64,000 nt of DNA from CATQHD01 sp965243165 (GCA_965243165.1 OZ251535.1:1054001-1118000); one strand, 5' to 3'; positions 46,426 through 55,584 are shown, counted from the stretch's first letter. The notes: generated by a model not told the origin, from the letters alone. Translations and numbers: made by a program.

Positions 46426-46695
46426 ATGGGAAGCGAGAAGCGGGCGCGCCAGAAGGAGAACCGCCGGGCCCGGTTGGAGGCCGAACGGCGGACGGCCCAC
46501 CGCGCCAAATGGCGGCGGCGGGCGGTGATGTGGTCGGCGATCGCGGTGCTGGCGGTCGGCGTCTTCCTGGTGGGCAACCTGATCACCGGGGGCGGCCCGG
46601 AGCCTCCGCCGGCGGTGACCGACACCACCATCCCCGGCACACCCATCTCCCTCACCGACACCACCGCGCCCAATCAGGGCTCCGAAGGCGGCTGA
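46426..46695 (+). CDS. Short basic single-pass membrane protein
   Basis: 89 residues: a highly charged Arg/Lys/Glu N-terminus (SEKRARQKENRRARLEAER), one transmembrane helix (AVMWSAIAVLAVGVFLVGNL) and a Thr/Pro-rich outer tail. This layout resembles the N-terminal anchor of actinobacterial membrane peptidyl-prolyl isomerases, but no isomerase domain follows. A TAGAAT sequence at 46412-46417 lies just upstream with no ribosome site, so translation may be leaderless. Function unknown. Confidence 0.6.
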   Translation: MGSEKRARQKENRRARLEAERRTAHRAKWRRRAVMWSAIAVLAVGVFLVGNLITGGGPEPPPAVTDTTIPGTPISLTDTTAPNQGSEGG

Positions 46696-46780
46696 ACAAG
46701 AACCGGCCGGTAAAGGCGGCCCCTTCCCCCTCAGGGCCCCGCCCCGGGTCTGCCGCCGTCGGCCGTTACCCTCCCTTCGG

Positions 46781-47635
46781 ATGGCCGTCGATCTCCATGT
46801 CCACTCCACCGCCTCCGACGGCAGCGAGACCCCGTCTGAGGTGGTCAGGCTCGCAGCCGAGGCCGGCCTCACCGCAATGGCCCTGACCGACCACGACACC
46901 CTGGAGGGTGTGGAGGAAGCCCGGGAGGAGGCCGCCCGGCGGGGCATCGAGCTGATACCCGGGGTGGAGCTGTCCTGCGAATGGGATAGAGGGGGGATGC
47001 ACATGGTGGTGTTGTTCCTGGAACCCGGACCCGGCCCGCTGCAGGACCGCTTGGCGGAGCTCCGGGACTCCAGGAACCGCCGCAACCGGGTCATTGCCGA
47101 GCGGCTGGCCGGCCTGGGCATGGACATCAGCCTCGAGGAGGTGGAGCAGCTGGCCGGAGGGGGCAGCGTGGGGAAGCCCCACTTCGCGGAGGTGCTGAGG
47201 CGCAAGGGGTACGTTCCCGACATCCCCTCCGCCTTCGACCGGTATCTGGGCCCCGGCCGCCCCGCATACGCCGCCCGCCGGCTGCTCCTCCCCGAGGAGG
47301 CGATCGAGCTGGCCCGCCGGTCGGGCGCCGTCTCTGTGGTCGCCCACCCCCACACCCTCGGCCTCGACCGCGGCGCCGAGTACACCGCCTTCTTCGAATG
47401 GACGGCGGGCCTGGGCTTGGCGGGGGTGGAGTGCTGCTACAGCGAGTACGACCCCCGGATGCTCGAGGAGCGGGTCCGGGCGGTGCGCGCTCACGGGCTG
47501 ATCCCTTCCGGCGGTTCGGACTTCCACGGGGCGTTCAAACCTGGTCTGCTCATCGGCGCCGGCCGGGGTGATCTGAGAGTGCCCGACCGGGTGCTGGAGG
47601 ATCTGCGGGCGGCCCGGGCGGAGGCGCCCGGATGA
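46781..47635 (+). CDS. PHP-domain phosphoesterase (RNase AM/TrpH-like)
   Basis: A trinuclear-metal phosphoesterase of 284 residues. The PHP motifs are complete: DLHVHSTASDGSETP, LTDHDTLEG, VVAHPHTLG and SGGSDFHGAFKP. Relatives include the RNA-trimming RNase AM and 3',5'-nucleotide phosphatases. It lies 10 bases before murJ. Confidence 0.88.
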   Translation: MAVDLHVHSTASDGSETPSEVVRLAAEAGLTAMALTDHDTLEGVEEAREEAARRGIELIPGVELSCEWDRGGMHMVVLFLEPGPGPLQDRLAELRDSRNRRNRVIAERLAGLGMDISLEEVEQLAGGGSVGKPHFAEVLRRKGYVPDIPSAFDRYLGPGRPAYAARRLLLPEEAIELARRSGAVSVVAHPHTLGLDRGAEYTAFFEWTAGLGLAGVECCYSEYDPRMLEERVRAVRAHGLIPSGGSDFHGAFKPGLLIGAGRGDLRVPDRVLEDLRAARAEAPG

Positions 47636-47645
47636 AGGGGCCGAG

Positions 47646-49229
47646 ATGAAGGGGTCCGGGGCCGCAGGGGGCATAGCCCGCGCCGCCTGGGTGGCGGCGG
47701 CGGGGATACTGTTCTCCAGGGTGCTGGGCTTCGCCCGCAACGTGGTGCTGGCCAACCGGCTGGGGGACAGCTCGGCGGCCGACGCCTACGAAGCGGCCTT
47801 CATCCTGCCGGATTTCCTCAACTACCTGTTGGCCGGGGGCTTTCTGGCCATCACCTTCATCCCCATCCTCAGCCGCTGTCTGGCGGCGGGCGACCGGGCC
47901 GGGGCCCAGGAGGCATTCAACGCCGTGTTCCGGCCGGCGGCGGTGCTGATCGTGGTGCTGACCGGGGCGGCGGCGGCGGGGGCGGAGACGATCGTCGGGT
48001 GGATGTTCGGCTCGGGGGGCCGGCTGGACGCCGCCCAGCTGGCCGAGGTGACCCGGTTGACCAGGATGGTGCTGCCCGCCCAGGTGTTCTTCGTGCTGGG
48101 CGGTTTGTTCACCGCCGTGCAGTACGCCCACGGCCGCTTCCTGATCCCCGCCCTGGCGCCGATCATCTACAACGCCGGCATCATCCTGGGGGGGCTGGCG
48201 GGCGGCCTCTCCGACGGCGAAGGGTCGGCCTCCGGCTTCATCCTCGGGGCGGTGGGCGGCGCCCTGGCCGGCAACCTGGCCCTCCAGTGGTGGGGCGCCC
48301 GCCGCACGGGGCTGCGGATTGCCCCGGGCCTGCCCGATTTCCGCCACCCCGCCTTCCGGGAGTACCTGGTGCTGGCGGTGCCTTTGATGGTGGGCCAGTC
48401 CATCGTGGTGCTCGACGAGTCGCTGGGGAAGGTGGTGGCTGCGGCCGCCTCCGACGGGGCCGTCTTCAGCCTCAACCTGGCCCGCCGGGTGAACATGCTG
48501 CCGGTGGGGGTCATCGCCCAGGCGGCGGGGGTGGCGGCCTATCCGTACCTGGTCCGCCTGCTGGCGGAAGGCCGCCGGCGCGAGATGGCGGAGTCGATGG
48601 GCCGGACCCTCCGCATGGTGATGTTCGTGAGCGGGGGGGCGGCGGCGGGGGTGATAGCGGTCAGCCAGCCGGCGGTCCGGGCCGCCTTCCAGCACGGCGA
48701 GTTCAGCGAGGCGGGGACGGTGCTCACCGCCGCCGCCCTGGTCGGTTACTCGCTGGGCATCCCCGCCTGGGGAATCCATCAGATATTCGCCCGCAGCTTC
48801 TACGCCCACCGCCAGATGTGGATTCCCGTGATCGCCGGTACGGCCTGGACGATTCCCGCCGTGCCGATGTTCCTCGCCGGGTTCCGGCTGGGCGGGGCGC
48901 CGGGGGTGGCGGTTGCTTCCTCCCTCGCCCTCACCGGGCACGCCCTCACCCTTTGGCTGCTGTGGCGGCGGTTCCATACCTCCGAGGGGCTGGAGGGCGC
49001 CCTTCCGGCGGTGCTGCGGGCCGTTCCGGCGGCGGCGGCGGCCGCCTTCGCCGGGCAGCTGGCGGCCAACGCGGTTGCGGGGGGTGTGATCCCGGGCTTC
49101 GGGGCCGCCGTTACCGCCGCCGCCGTCGGGCTGGCCGCGTCGGGGGCCGTGTATCTGGCTGCAGCTGCACTGATCGGATCGAGGGAGGCGCGCTCGGTCT
49201 TGCGGCGCCGTTGGCCGACCCGTTCATGA
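47646..49229 (+). CDS. murJ: Lipid II flippase MurJ
   Basis: Polytopic membrane protein of 527 residues with 14 predicted helices, moving the peptidoglycan precursor outward. Landmarks are ILFSRVLGFARNVVLA, PDFLNYLLAGGFLAITFIPI and QIFARSFYAHRQMWIPV. The actinobacterial kinase-like C-terminal extension is absent, so this is the basic form. It is convergent with the accE-like gene and overlaps its end by 119 bases. Confidence 0.94.
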   Translation: MKGSGAAGGIARAAWVAAAGILFSRVLGFARNVVLANRLGDSSAADAYEAAFILPDFLNYLLAGGFLAITFIPILSRCLAAGDRAGAQEAFNAVFRPAAVLIVVLTGAAAAGAETIVGWMFGSGGRLDAAQLAEVTRLTRMVLPAQVFFVLGGLFTAVQYAHGRFLIPALAPIIYNAGIILGGLAGGLSDGEGSASGFILGAVGGALAGNLALQWWGARRTGLRIAPGLPDFRHPAFREYLVLAVPLMVGQSIVVLDESLGKVVAAAASDGAVFSLNLARRVNMLPVGVIAQAAGVAAYPYLVRLLAEGRRREMAESMGRTLRMVMFVSGGAAAGVIAVSQPAVRAAFQHGEFSEAGTVLTAAALVGYSLGIPAWGIHQIFARSFYAHRQMWIPVIAGTAWTIPAVPMFLAGFRLGGAPGVAVASSLALTGHALTLWLLWRRFHTSEGLEGALPAVLRAVPAAAAAAFAGQLAANAVAGGVIPGFGAAVTAAAVGLAASGAVYLAAAALIGSREARSVLRRRWPTRS

Positions 49230-49437
49230 TCACCCGGGGGGGGACGAACGGATCCCGCCGGGAGGCCATGATCCAGTTGGGGAAGCGGCTGGGGGGAGGG
49301 GAGGCGGTGCGCCGTTCCTCCGCCAGGGCGTGCTCCACCGCCGCCGCGATGGCCGCCGCCTCGAAGGGCCCGGCGCCGCCGATGATGTGGAACTCGGCTC
49401 CGCCCCGGCGGTCAGCCCCGTTGCTGTTCATGTCCAT
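49111..49437 (-). CDS. Acyl-CoA carboxylase epsilon-subunit-like protein
   Basis: A short protein whose first 60 residues (EFHIIGGAGPFEAAAIAAAV, then a Pro/Arg-rich FPNWIMASRRDPFVPP) match the layout of small epsilon subunits that stabilise actinobacterial acetyl-/propionyl-CoA carboxylases. It overlaps the methylmalonyl-CoA epimerase gene by 26 bases, fitting propionyl-CoA metabolism. The last 45 residues run into the 3' end of murJ on the opposite strand, are low-complexity, and may not be functional. Confidence 0.5.
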   Translation of the reverse strand: MDMNSNGADRRGGAEFHIIGGAGPFEAAAIAAAVEHALAEERRTASPPPSRFPNWIMASRRDPFVPPRVIMNGSANGAARPSAPPSIRSVQLQPDTRPPTRPARRRRR

Positions 49438-49834
49438 ATTCGACCAACTCGATCAGGGTTTGGTTTCCGCCCCTGGGGTGGACGAAGGCGATTCGGGTGC
49501 CGCGCCCGCCCCTCCGGGGCCGCTCGTCCACCAGCCGCGCCCCTTCCGCCTTCAGGTGCGCCAGCGCCGCTTCGATGTCCACCACCGTGTAGGCCAGATG
49601 GTGAAGTCCCTCCCCCCGCCGCTCCAGGAAGCGGCCCACCGGGGTGTCGGGGCCGAGGGGCGCCAGCAGCTGCACGAACGACCCCCCGAGCGGAATCATG
49701 GCCTCCTCCACGCCCTGCTCTTCCACCACTTCCCGGTACATGGGCGCCGTCCGGTACCTCCGGCGGTGTTCGTCTACGGCCCGGTCCAGATCCCGGACGG
49801 CGATGGCCGCGTGGTCAAGGTTGAGGAGCTTCAT
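49412..49834 (-). CDS. mce: Methylmalonyl-CoA epimerase
   Basis: Interconverts the two methylmalonyl-CoA epimers. The 140-residue vicinal-oxygen-chelate fold starts LDHAAIAVRDLDRAV (first metal His), has GEGLHHLAYTVVDIE (second His) and ends in VHPRGGNQTLIELVEY (catalytic Glu). The mutase and carboxylase genes are not in the window. Confidence 0.92.
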   Translation of the reverse strand: MKLLNLDHAAIAVRDLDRAVDEHRRRYRTAPMYREVVEEQGVEEAMIPLGGSFVQLLAPLGPDTPVGRFLERRGEGLHHLAYTVVDIEAALAHLKAEGARLVDERPRRGGRGTRIAFVHPRGGNQTLIELVEYGHEQQRG

Positions 49835-49948
49835 CCCGCCCCAGGGTAAACCGGCGGGCCGTCCGAGCCTGGAAACTCCGTCGGGTAGCGTTCCCTGGGC
49901 AGGACCGCCCCGAGTCGGGGAGGGGCCGCCGACCCAGGAGGGGAGACG

Positions 49949-51094
49949 ATGCGCATAGGGATATTGACCGGCGGGGGCGATGTTCCGGGCCTCAATCCGG
50001 TCATCAAGGCCTTCACCGACCGGATTCTGGAGGACGGCCATTCGGTGCTGGGGCTGCGCCGGGGATGGGCTGCGCTGCTCAACATCGATCCGGACGACCC
50101 CCGCACCGCCGCCGAGTACACGCTCGAGCTCGACCGGGGGGCGGTGCGCACCATCGACCGGACGGGCGGCACCATCCTCCACACCAGCCGCACCAATCCG
50201 GGGCGGGTGGGCGGGGGCGCCCTGCCCGCCTTCCTGGCGCCCCCGCCGGGCGGCCCGCCCTACGACATGTCCGCCCATGCGGTGCGGGTGATCGAGCACC
50301 TCGGCCTCGACGCCCTGGTCGCGGTGGGCGGGGACGACACCCTCTCCTACGCCCTCCGCATGCACGAGGAGGGGGTGCCGGTGGCGGCGGTTCCCAAGAC
50401 CATGGACAACGACGTGCCGGGCACCGACTACTGCCTCGGGTTCTCGACCGCCCTCACCCGCTCGGTGACCTTCATCAACCGCCTCCGCAGCGCGGCGGGC
50501 AGCCACGAGCGGGTGGCGGTGGTGGAGCTGTTCGGGCGCTACTCGGGCGAAACCAGCCTGATGGCCGGGTATCTGGCCTCGGCCGACCGCACCCTCATCG
50601 CCGAGGCGCCGTTCGACATCGAGCGTTTGGCGGAGCTGCTGTCGTCCGACCGGGCGGCCAACCCCAGCCGCTACGCGGTGGCGGTCGTCTCGGAGGGGGC
50701 CTCCCTGCTGGGCGGAGAGCGGGTGGAGGGCGGGGCGGCCGACGCCTACGGCCACCGCAAGCTGGGCGGCATCGGGGAGGTAACCGGCGCCCTGATCAAG
50801 GAGATCACCGGCTTCAACATCCTGAACCAGCGGGTGGGGTATCTGATGCGGAGCGGCCCGCCCGACGTTCTCGACCTGATGGTGGGCTTCAACTTCGGAA
50901 CCATGGCGGCGGAGATGGTGCTCTCCGGCGTCCGGGGGCGGATGACGGCGGTGCAGAAAGGCGTCTACACCTCCAACCATCTGTCGGTGCTGGCCGAGGG
51001 GGCGCGCCGGGTGGACGTGGACGCCTTCTACGACGCGGAGAATTACCGGCCCCGCATCAGGGCCCTGGCCGGCAAGCCGATGTTCCTCTATTAG
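49949..51094 (+). CDS. pfp: 6-phosphofructokinase, pyrophosphate-type signature
   Basis: Phosphorylates fructose 6-phosphate. The 381-residue protein starts RIGILTGGGDVPGLN and contains VAVGGDDTLS (residues 125-133) and PKTMDNDVPGTD (149-160). In the family, Gly at the second D position of GGDD and Gly in place of the Lys before TMDND mark ATP-dependent enzymes, while Asp (D130) and Lys (K150), as here, mark pyrophosphate users. It is therefore predicted to be reversible and PPi-dependent. hisA follows 22 bases later. Confidence 0.88.
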   Translation: MRIGILTGGGDVPGLNPVIKAFTDRILEDGHSVLGLRRGWAALLNIDPDDPRTAAEYTLELDRGAVRTIDRTGGTILHTSRTNPGRVGGGALPAFLAPPPGGPPYDMSAHAVRVIEHLGLDALVAVGGDDTLSYALRMHEEGVPVAAVPKTMDNDVPGTDYCLGFSTALTRSVTFINRLRSAAGSHERVAVVELFGRYSGETSLMAGYLASADRTLIAEAPFDIERLAELLSSDRAANPSRYAVAVVSEGASLLGGERVEGGAADAYGHRKLGGIGEVTGALIKEITGFNILNQRVGYLMRSGPPDVLDLMVGFNFGTMAAEMVLSGVRGRMTAVQKGVYTSNHLSVLAEGARRVDVDAFYDAENYRPRIRALAGKPMFLY

Positions 51095-51116
51095 CGGCGG
51101 CGGGAGTATCGGGAGT

Positions 51117-51824
51117 ATGGAGATATATCCGGCGGTCGATGTCCTGGGCGGGGAGGTGGTGCGCCTGCTGCGGGGCGACTACGGAGCGGTCACCAGGTAC
51201 GGGGATTCGGTGGAGCGCCAGGTGGAGGCGTGGCGGGGGGCGGGGGCGCGGTGGGTGCATCTGGTGGATTTGGACGGCGCCCGCCGGGGGCGGCCGGATC
51301 CGGACCTCTGGAAGAAAGCAACCGGGCGGGGGGCGTCGGTGCAGGCGGGCGGGGGGATCAGAACGGTCGAAGACGTCGAGGCGGCCTTGGAGTGCGGGGT
51401 GGACCGGGTGATGATGGGCACCAGCGCGGTGTGGTCTCCCGAGGTGTTGGAACAGGCGGCGGCCGCTGCGCCGGGGCGGGTGGCGGCGGCGGTGGACGTG
51501 CGGGACGGGCGGGCCGGGGGAGGGGGCTGGCTGGATGAAGGCCGGGCGTTCGAGCAGGTGGTGGAGTCGGCGCTGGCGGCGGGGGTCGACGCCTTCCTGG
51601 TTACCTCGATCGTGCGGGACGGCGCCATGTCGGGCCCTGATCTGGAGCTGCTGGGGAGGGTGCGCTCGCTGGCGCCCGGCGCCGAGCTGCTGGCGGCCGG
51701 GGGAATCGCCGCCATGGACGACCTGCGCCGCCTGGCCGAGCAGGGGATGGACGGGGCGGTGATCGGAAGGGCCCTCTACGAGGGCGGCGTCGACCTGCGC
51801 GGCGCCCTGGAAGAGTTCGCCTGA
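51117..51824 (+). CDS. hisA: ProFAR isomerase HisA (possibly bifunctional PriA)
   Basis: A TIM barrel of 235 residues: YPAVDVLGGEVVRLL with catalytic Asp, HLVDLDGARRG, QAGGGIRTVEDVE and the second catalytic Asp in SIVRDGAMSGPDLELL. In actinobacteria without trpF the same enzyme (PriA) also serves tryptophan synthesis; the motif set is compatible but not decisive. No other his gene is adjacent. Confidence 0.9.
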   Translation: MEIYPAVDVLGGEVVRLLRGDYGAVTRYGDSVERQVEAWRGAGARWVHLVDLDGARRGRPDPDLWKKATGRGASVQAGGGIRTVEDVEAALECGVDRVMMGTSAVWSPEVLEQAAAAAPGRVAAAVDVRDGRAGGGGWLDEGRAFEQVVESALAAGVDAFLVTSIVRDGAMSGPDLELLGRVRSLAPGAELLAAGGIAAMDDLRRLAEQGMDGAVIGRALYEGGVDLRGALEEFA

Positions 51825-51836
51825 CCTGATCGGCCC

Positions 51837-51874
51837 CGGGCGGGGCGGTGAACTGCGCTCGACCGCCCCGCCCG
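51837..51874. terminator. Bidirectional terminator between hisA and amt
   Basis: A perfect 13-bp stem, 51837-51849 with 51862-51874, around a 12-base loop, lies between two convergent genes. CGCTTTTCGG follows on the plus strand. Confidence 0.7.
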
Positions 51875-51899
51875 CGTGGTTCCGCTTTTCGGCCGGCGG

Positions 51900-53306
51900 T
51901 CAGTCCTCGTCGCCCAGCTCTTCGGGCATCAGCACGAACTCGGGATAGGCCTCGATGCCCAGCTCGCCCGCGTCCTGGCCGAGGCGTTCGACCTGGCGGG
52001 ACACCCGCAGGCCGCCCATCAGCATGTCGATGACGCGCCACATCACGTAGGCGGCGGTGAAGACGAAGGCGCCCACCGCAACGATGCCGAGCAGCTGGAC
52101 GAAGAAGTTGCCCCCCGCCGCGATGGAAACGGCCAGGGTGCCCCAGATGCCGGCGAACAGGTGGACGGGGATGGCGCCCACCACGTCGTCCAGCTTGATC
52201 TTCTCCAGCAGCCGGGTGCCCGAGGTGCTGATCACGCCGCCCACCGCCCCGATGATGATGGCCCAGTAGTGGTCGGTCATGGTGGGCCCGGCGGTGATGG
52301 CCACCAGCCCGGCCAAGGCCCCGTTGAGGCCGGCGAACAGGTCCATGCGCCCCAGGATGGGCCGCGAGACGGCGAGGGCGACCAAGAAACCGGCGGCGGC
52401 GGCCAGGTTGGTGTTGACCAGCACCACGGCCATCGACACCGCGTCGGCGGCGCTCCCCAGAGCCAGCTGCGATCCGCCGTTGAACCCGAACCAGCCCATC
52501 CAGAGGATGAAGACGCCCAGGGTCACCACGATCACGTTGGAGGGGGGCGTCGACTTGACGGTGCCGTCCTTGCGGAACTTGCCCAGCCGGGGTCCGACGA
52601 TCCACACACCCGCCAGCGCCGCCCAGCCGCCGGTGCTGTGGACGATGGTGGAGCCGGCGAAGTCCGAGAACCCCATTTCATACAGCCAGCCTCCGCCCCA
52701 GGTCCAGGCGCCCACGATCGGGTAGATGACGGCGGTCAGCACGAAGGTGAAGGCGAAGAAGGCGCCCATCTTGATCCGCTCGGCGATGGCCCCGGATACG
52801 ATCGAGGCGGTGGCCGCCACGAACACCATCTGGAAGAACCAGTCCGACATGACGGAGTAGCCGTCGCTGGTCACTTCGGCCGCGGCGGCGGCGACCGCCT
52901 CGCCGGACGCCTCGGCCGCCACGAGGTCGAGCAGAGCCACCTCGGCCCCCGACGACGAGTAGAAGATACCCCCCAGGGTGCCGATGAAGCCCCCCACGTC
53001 CACGTACATGAGGCTGTAGCCGAGGACGTAGTAGGACAGCCCGGCGATCGAGTAGATGCCCACGTTCTTCAGGCAGATCATCGAGGCGTTCTTGGTGCGC
53101 ACCGCCCCCGCCTCGAGCATCGAGAACCCGGCCGCCATCCACATCACCAGCGCCCCCCAGGCCAGGAAGGCGAAGGTATTGAGGGAGAATGCGGTCTCTG
53201 GGTCGGTGGCGGCGTAGGCGGCGGCGGGCAGTCCTACCAGAAGACCGAGCACCAGCAGGGCGGTGGCGGACTTCCGGATGCCGGGCCGGCGGGATACGGA
53301 TTTCAT
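51900..53306 (-). CDS. amt: Ammonium transporter
   Basis: A channel-like ammonium transporter of 468 residues with a cleavable signal (LLVLGLLVGLPAAAYA) and about 11 helices. The twin pore His lie in GSTIVHSTGGWAAL and AIPVHLFAGIWGTL. An extended loop AEASGEAVAAAAAEVTSD is inserted after the first helices. ATG 53306 has GGGAGG upstream. No glnK (PII) gene follows, unlike the common arrangement. Confidence 0.95.
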   Translation of the reverse strand: MKSVSRRPGIRKSATALLVLGLLVGLPAAAYAATDPETAFSLNTFAFLAWGALVMWMAAGFSMLEAGAVRTKNASMICLKNVGIYSIAGLSYYVLGYSLMYVDVGGFIGTLGGIFYSSSGAEVALLDLVAAEASGEAVAAAAAEVTSDGYSVMSDWFFQMVFVAATASIVSGAIAERIKMGAFFAFTFVLTAVIYPIVGAWTWGGGWLYEMGFSDFAGSTIVHSTGGWAALAGVWIVGPRLGKFRKDGTVKSTPPSNVIVVTLGVFILWMGWFGFNGGSQLALGSAADAVSMAVVLVNTNLAAAAGFLVALAVSRPILGRMDLFAGLNGALAGLVAITAGPTMTDHYWAIIIGAVGGVISTSGTRLLEKIKLDDVVGAIPVHLFAGIWGTLAVSIAAGGNFFVQLLGIVAVGAFVFTAAYVMWRVIDMLMGGLRVSRQVERLGQDAGELGIEAYPEFVLMPEELGDED

Positions 53307-53465
53307 TGGTTGGCCTCCCATTCTCCAGGTTTGGTCTGCGGCGGGTAGAAACTTAGCAGGACAGGTTAGCCCCCGGCGGTCGCCCGCCGGGCGCGGCGGC
53401 GGTTTCGGCTTGCGGGCGGTCTGCTCTAGAATCCCCGTCTGCTGCGGCAGACCAGAGGTTGAGAC

Positions 53466-53702
53466 ATGGCCAGGATATGTCAGGTGACGGGCAAGAAGCC
53501 GTCGTTCGGGAAGAAGGTCTCCTTCTCCCACAAGCGGTCCAGCCGGCGCTGGACCCCCAACATCCAGAAGAAGCGCTACTGGGTTCCCTCCCAGCGCCGC
53601 TACGTGACCCTCACCGTGAGCGCCAAGGGGATCAAGACCATCGACCGCAAGGGCATCGAGGCGGTGATCGCCGACATGCGCCGCCGGGGTGTCAAAGTCT
53701 GA
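53466..53702 (+). CDS. rpmB: 50S ribosomal protein L28
   Basis: 78 residues: ARICQVTGKKPSFGKKVS, HKRSSRRWTPNIQKK and SAKGIKTIDRKG are typical. The gene stands alone. A TAGAAT -10-like element occurs at 53427-53432, 34 bases before the start. Confidence 0.96.
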   Translation: MARICQVTGKKPSFGKKVSFSHKRSSRRWTPNIQKKRYWVPSQRRYVTLTVSAKGIKTIDRKGIEAVIADMRRRGVKV

Positions 53703-53706
53703 CCAG

Positions 53707-53719
53707 GCGCGAAGCGCCC
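53707..53719. terminator. Tight hairpin between rpmB and the convergent ABC gene
   Basis: GGCGC and GCGCC pair around a GAA loop within the 22-base gap between the two stop codons. Confidence 0.4.
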
Positions 53720-53724
53720 CCCTG

Positions 53725-54561
53725 TCAGCGCCGCCGGGTGGAACCGGTGGTCGGGGGCGGCCGTCCGGAGGCGAGGTAGCGGCCCTCGGACGACCGCACC
53801 GCCAGGGGCATCCCGTAGACGGCCGTCAGGGTTTCACCGGTCAGCACCTGCTCGATCGGCCCGGCCGCCCTGACCCTTCCCTCCGCCAGGATCAGCATCC
53901 GGTCGAAGCCGGGCGGAATCTCCTCGACGTGGTGGGTCACCAGGATCACGGTGATGCCCTCCTCCCGCTCGGCCATCCCCGACAGAGAGTCGATCAGGCG
54001 CTCCCTGGCGCCCAGGTCGAGGCCGCCGCCCGGCTCGTCGAGCAACAGCAGGTCGGGGCGGGCCATCAGGGCGCGGGCAATCAGCACCCGTTTCATCTCC
54101 CCGTTCGACAGGGAGGCGAACTCCCGCCCGGCCATCTCCGACACCCCCATCAGCTCCATCTGGCGGTTGGCGGACTCCCAGTCAGCCTCGGTGTAGTGGT
54201 GCCACCGGGTGTCCACGAAGGAGGCGTGGCGCCCGGTCACCACGATGTCCCGGCAGGGCAGGCGCCGCCTCACCAGGGCGGCCGGGGCCGGGCCCACATA
54301 TCCGATCCGGGGGCGGAGCCGGCGCACGTCGGTGCGGCCCATCCGCTCGCCGAGGACGGAGGCGGCGCCCCGCGCCGGGAACTGGTAGGTGGACACCACC
54401 TGCAGGAGGGTGGTCTTGCCCGCCCCGTTCGGTCCGAACAGCACCCAGCGCCCGCCCGCCTCCACCTGCCAGTCGATGTCCGTGATCAGCTCTTTCCCGG
54501 CCTTCATCACGGTTACGCCGCGGAGGTCCACGGCCAGGTCCGCCGAACCGTTTCGCTCCAT
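53725..54561 (-). CDS. ABC transporter ATP-binding protein, ModF/YlmA-like
   Basis: A single-ATPase protein of 278 residues: Walker A FGPNGAGKTTLLQVV, signature SLSNGEMKRVLIARALMA, Walker B LLLLDEPGGGLD and H-loop LVTHHVEEIPPGF. No permease gene lies nearby, and the degenerate signature (LSNGE) matches soluble ModF/YlmA-type proteins rather than importers. Function unknown. Confidence 0.85.
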   Translation of the reverse strand: MERNGSADLAVDLRGVTVMKAGKELITDIDWQVEAGGRWVLFGPNGAGKTTLLQVVSTYQFPARGAASVLGERMGRTDVRRLRPRIGYVGPAPAALVRRRLPCRDIVVTGRHASFVDTRWHHYTEADWESANRQMELMGVSEMAGREFASLSNGEMKRVLIARALMARPDLLLLDEPGGGLDLGARERLIDSLSGMAEREEGITVILVTHHVEEIPPGFDRMLILAEGRVRAAGPIEQVLTGETLTAVYGMPLAVRSSEGRYLASGRPPPTTGSTRRR

Positions 54562-54574
54562 CAGCCCGCCGCCC

Positions 54575-55495
54575 TCAGTAGCCCAGTTTCGGGTTGTAGA
54601 GGGGGAAGGGCTGTTCGCCCCGCCGGATGCGCCGGATGTTCTCGGCCACCAGGGGGGCGGCGGTGCGGGCCCTGGTGAACCCGCTCATGTGGGGGGTGAT
54701 GCGCACCCGGGGGTGGCCCCACAAGGGGGAATCCTCCGGCAGGGGCTCGACCGCGGTCACGTCCAGCACCGCCGCCCCCAGCGGGCCTTCGTCCAAGGCC
54801 GCCGGCAGGTCGGCTTCCACCGTGGTCGCTCCGCGCCCGATAGATATGTAGAGGGCGCCCTCCCGAAAACAGGCGAAGCGTTCGGCGTTCATGAGGCCTT
54901 TGGTCTCCGCCGTGGAGGGGAGGACGTTGACGACCGCGGCGGAGGACGCCAGCATCTCCTCCAGGCCGCGGGCGCCCCGGTATCGGGTGACGCCCGGATC
55001 GTTTCCGCCGGTCCTGGTCCAGGCGCCGATCGGATACCCCAGCCCGGCCAGCGCCGCCCCCGCCCGGCGCCCCATCACCCCGTACCCGAGGAAACCCACC
55101 GGGAAGCCGCAGGCCTCCGGCGGGCGGGCGGGCCGCCATTCCCGCTGCTGCTGCTGTTCCAGATAGGCGTCGAAGCGGCGGTGGAAGTGGACCACCCAAT
55201 GCACTGCGAAGGCGGCCATCTCCTCGGCCATGGCATCGTCGGACAGCCGCACCACCGGAACGTCCGGGTATCCGGGTCCGGTGATCCTGTCCACCCCGGC
55301 GGTCATCGCCAGGACGGCCCGCAGGTTGCGGTAGCGGCGCAGGTCTTCGGCGTCGTGGCGCCACATGACGGCGAACTCGACCGCATCCGAGTCGTCGACG
55401 TCCGGCCAGACCTGGATCCTCATACCGGGGAGCTCGGCGGCGAGGATCTCCTGCCAGGGCCCGCCTTCGGAGATCGGTTTCAGCAAGATGGACAT
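54575..55495 (-). CDS. D-2-hydroxyacid dehydrogenase, glyoxylate/hydroxypyruvate reductase-like
   Basis: NAD(P)-dependent reductase of about 306 residues. The Rossmann loop is VGFLGYGVMGRRAG; the active-site Arg is in SIGRGATTVE, the Glu in LDVTAVEPLPEDSPLWGHP and the His in VRITPHMSGFT. The catalytic domain resembles GhrA-type enzymes. The substrate is not determined. ATG 55495 gives the best start (SILLKPISEGG). It ends 13 bases before the ABC gene and probably shares its transcript. Confidence 0.87.
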   Translation of the reverse strand: MSILLKPISEGGPWQEILAAELPGMRIQVWPDVDDSDAVEFAVMWRHDAEDLRRYRNLRAVLAMTAGVDRITGPGYPDVPVVRLSDDAMAEEMAAFAVHWVVHFHRRFDAYLEQQQQREWRPARPPEACGFPVGFLGYGVMGRRAGAALAGLGYPIGAWTRTGGNDPGVTRYRGARGLEEMLASSAAVVNVLPSTAETKGLMNAERFACFREGALYISIGRGATTVEADLPAALDEGPLGAAVLDVTAVEPLPEDSPLWGHPRVRITPHMSGFTRARTAAPLVAENIRRIRRGEQPFPLYNPKLGY

Positions 55496-55584
55496 CCGCC
55501 TAGTCAACCACACCCCGGGTGCGGGGGCCGCCGCCTCGGTGAACCATCGAGGTCGAGGTTAGGGTAAGGCGAGAAGGAGGATCT

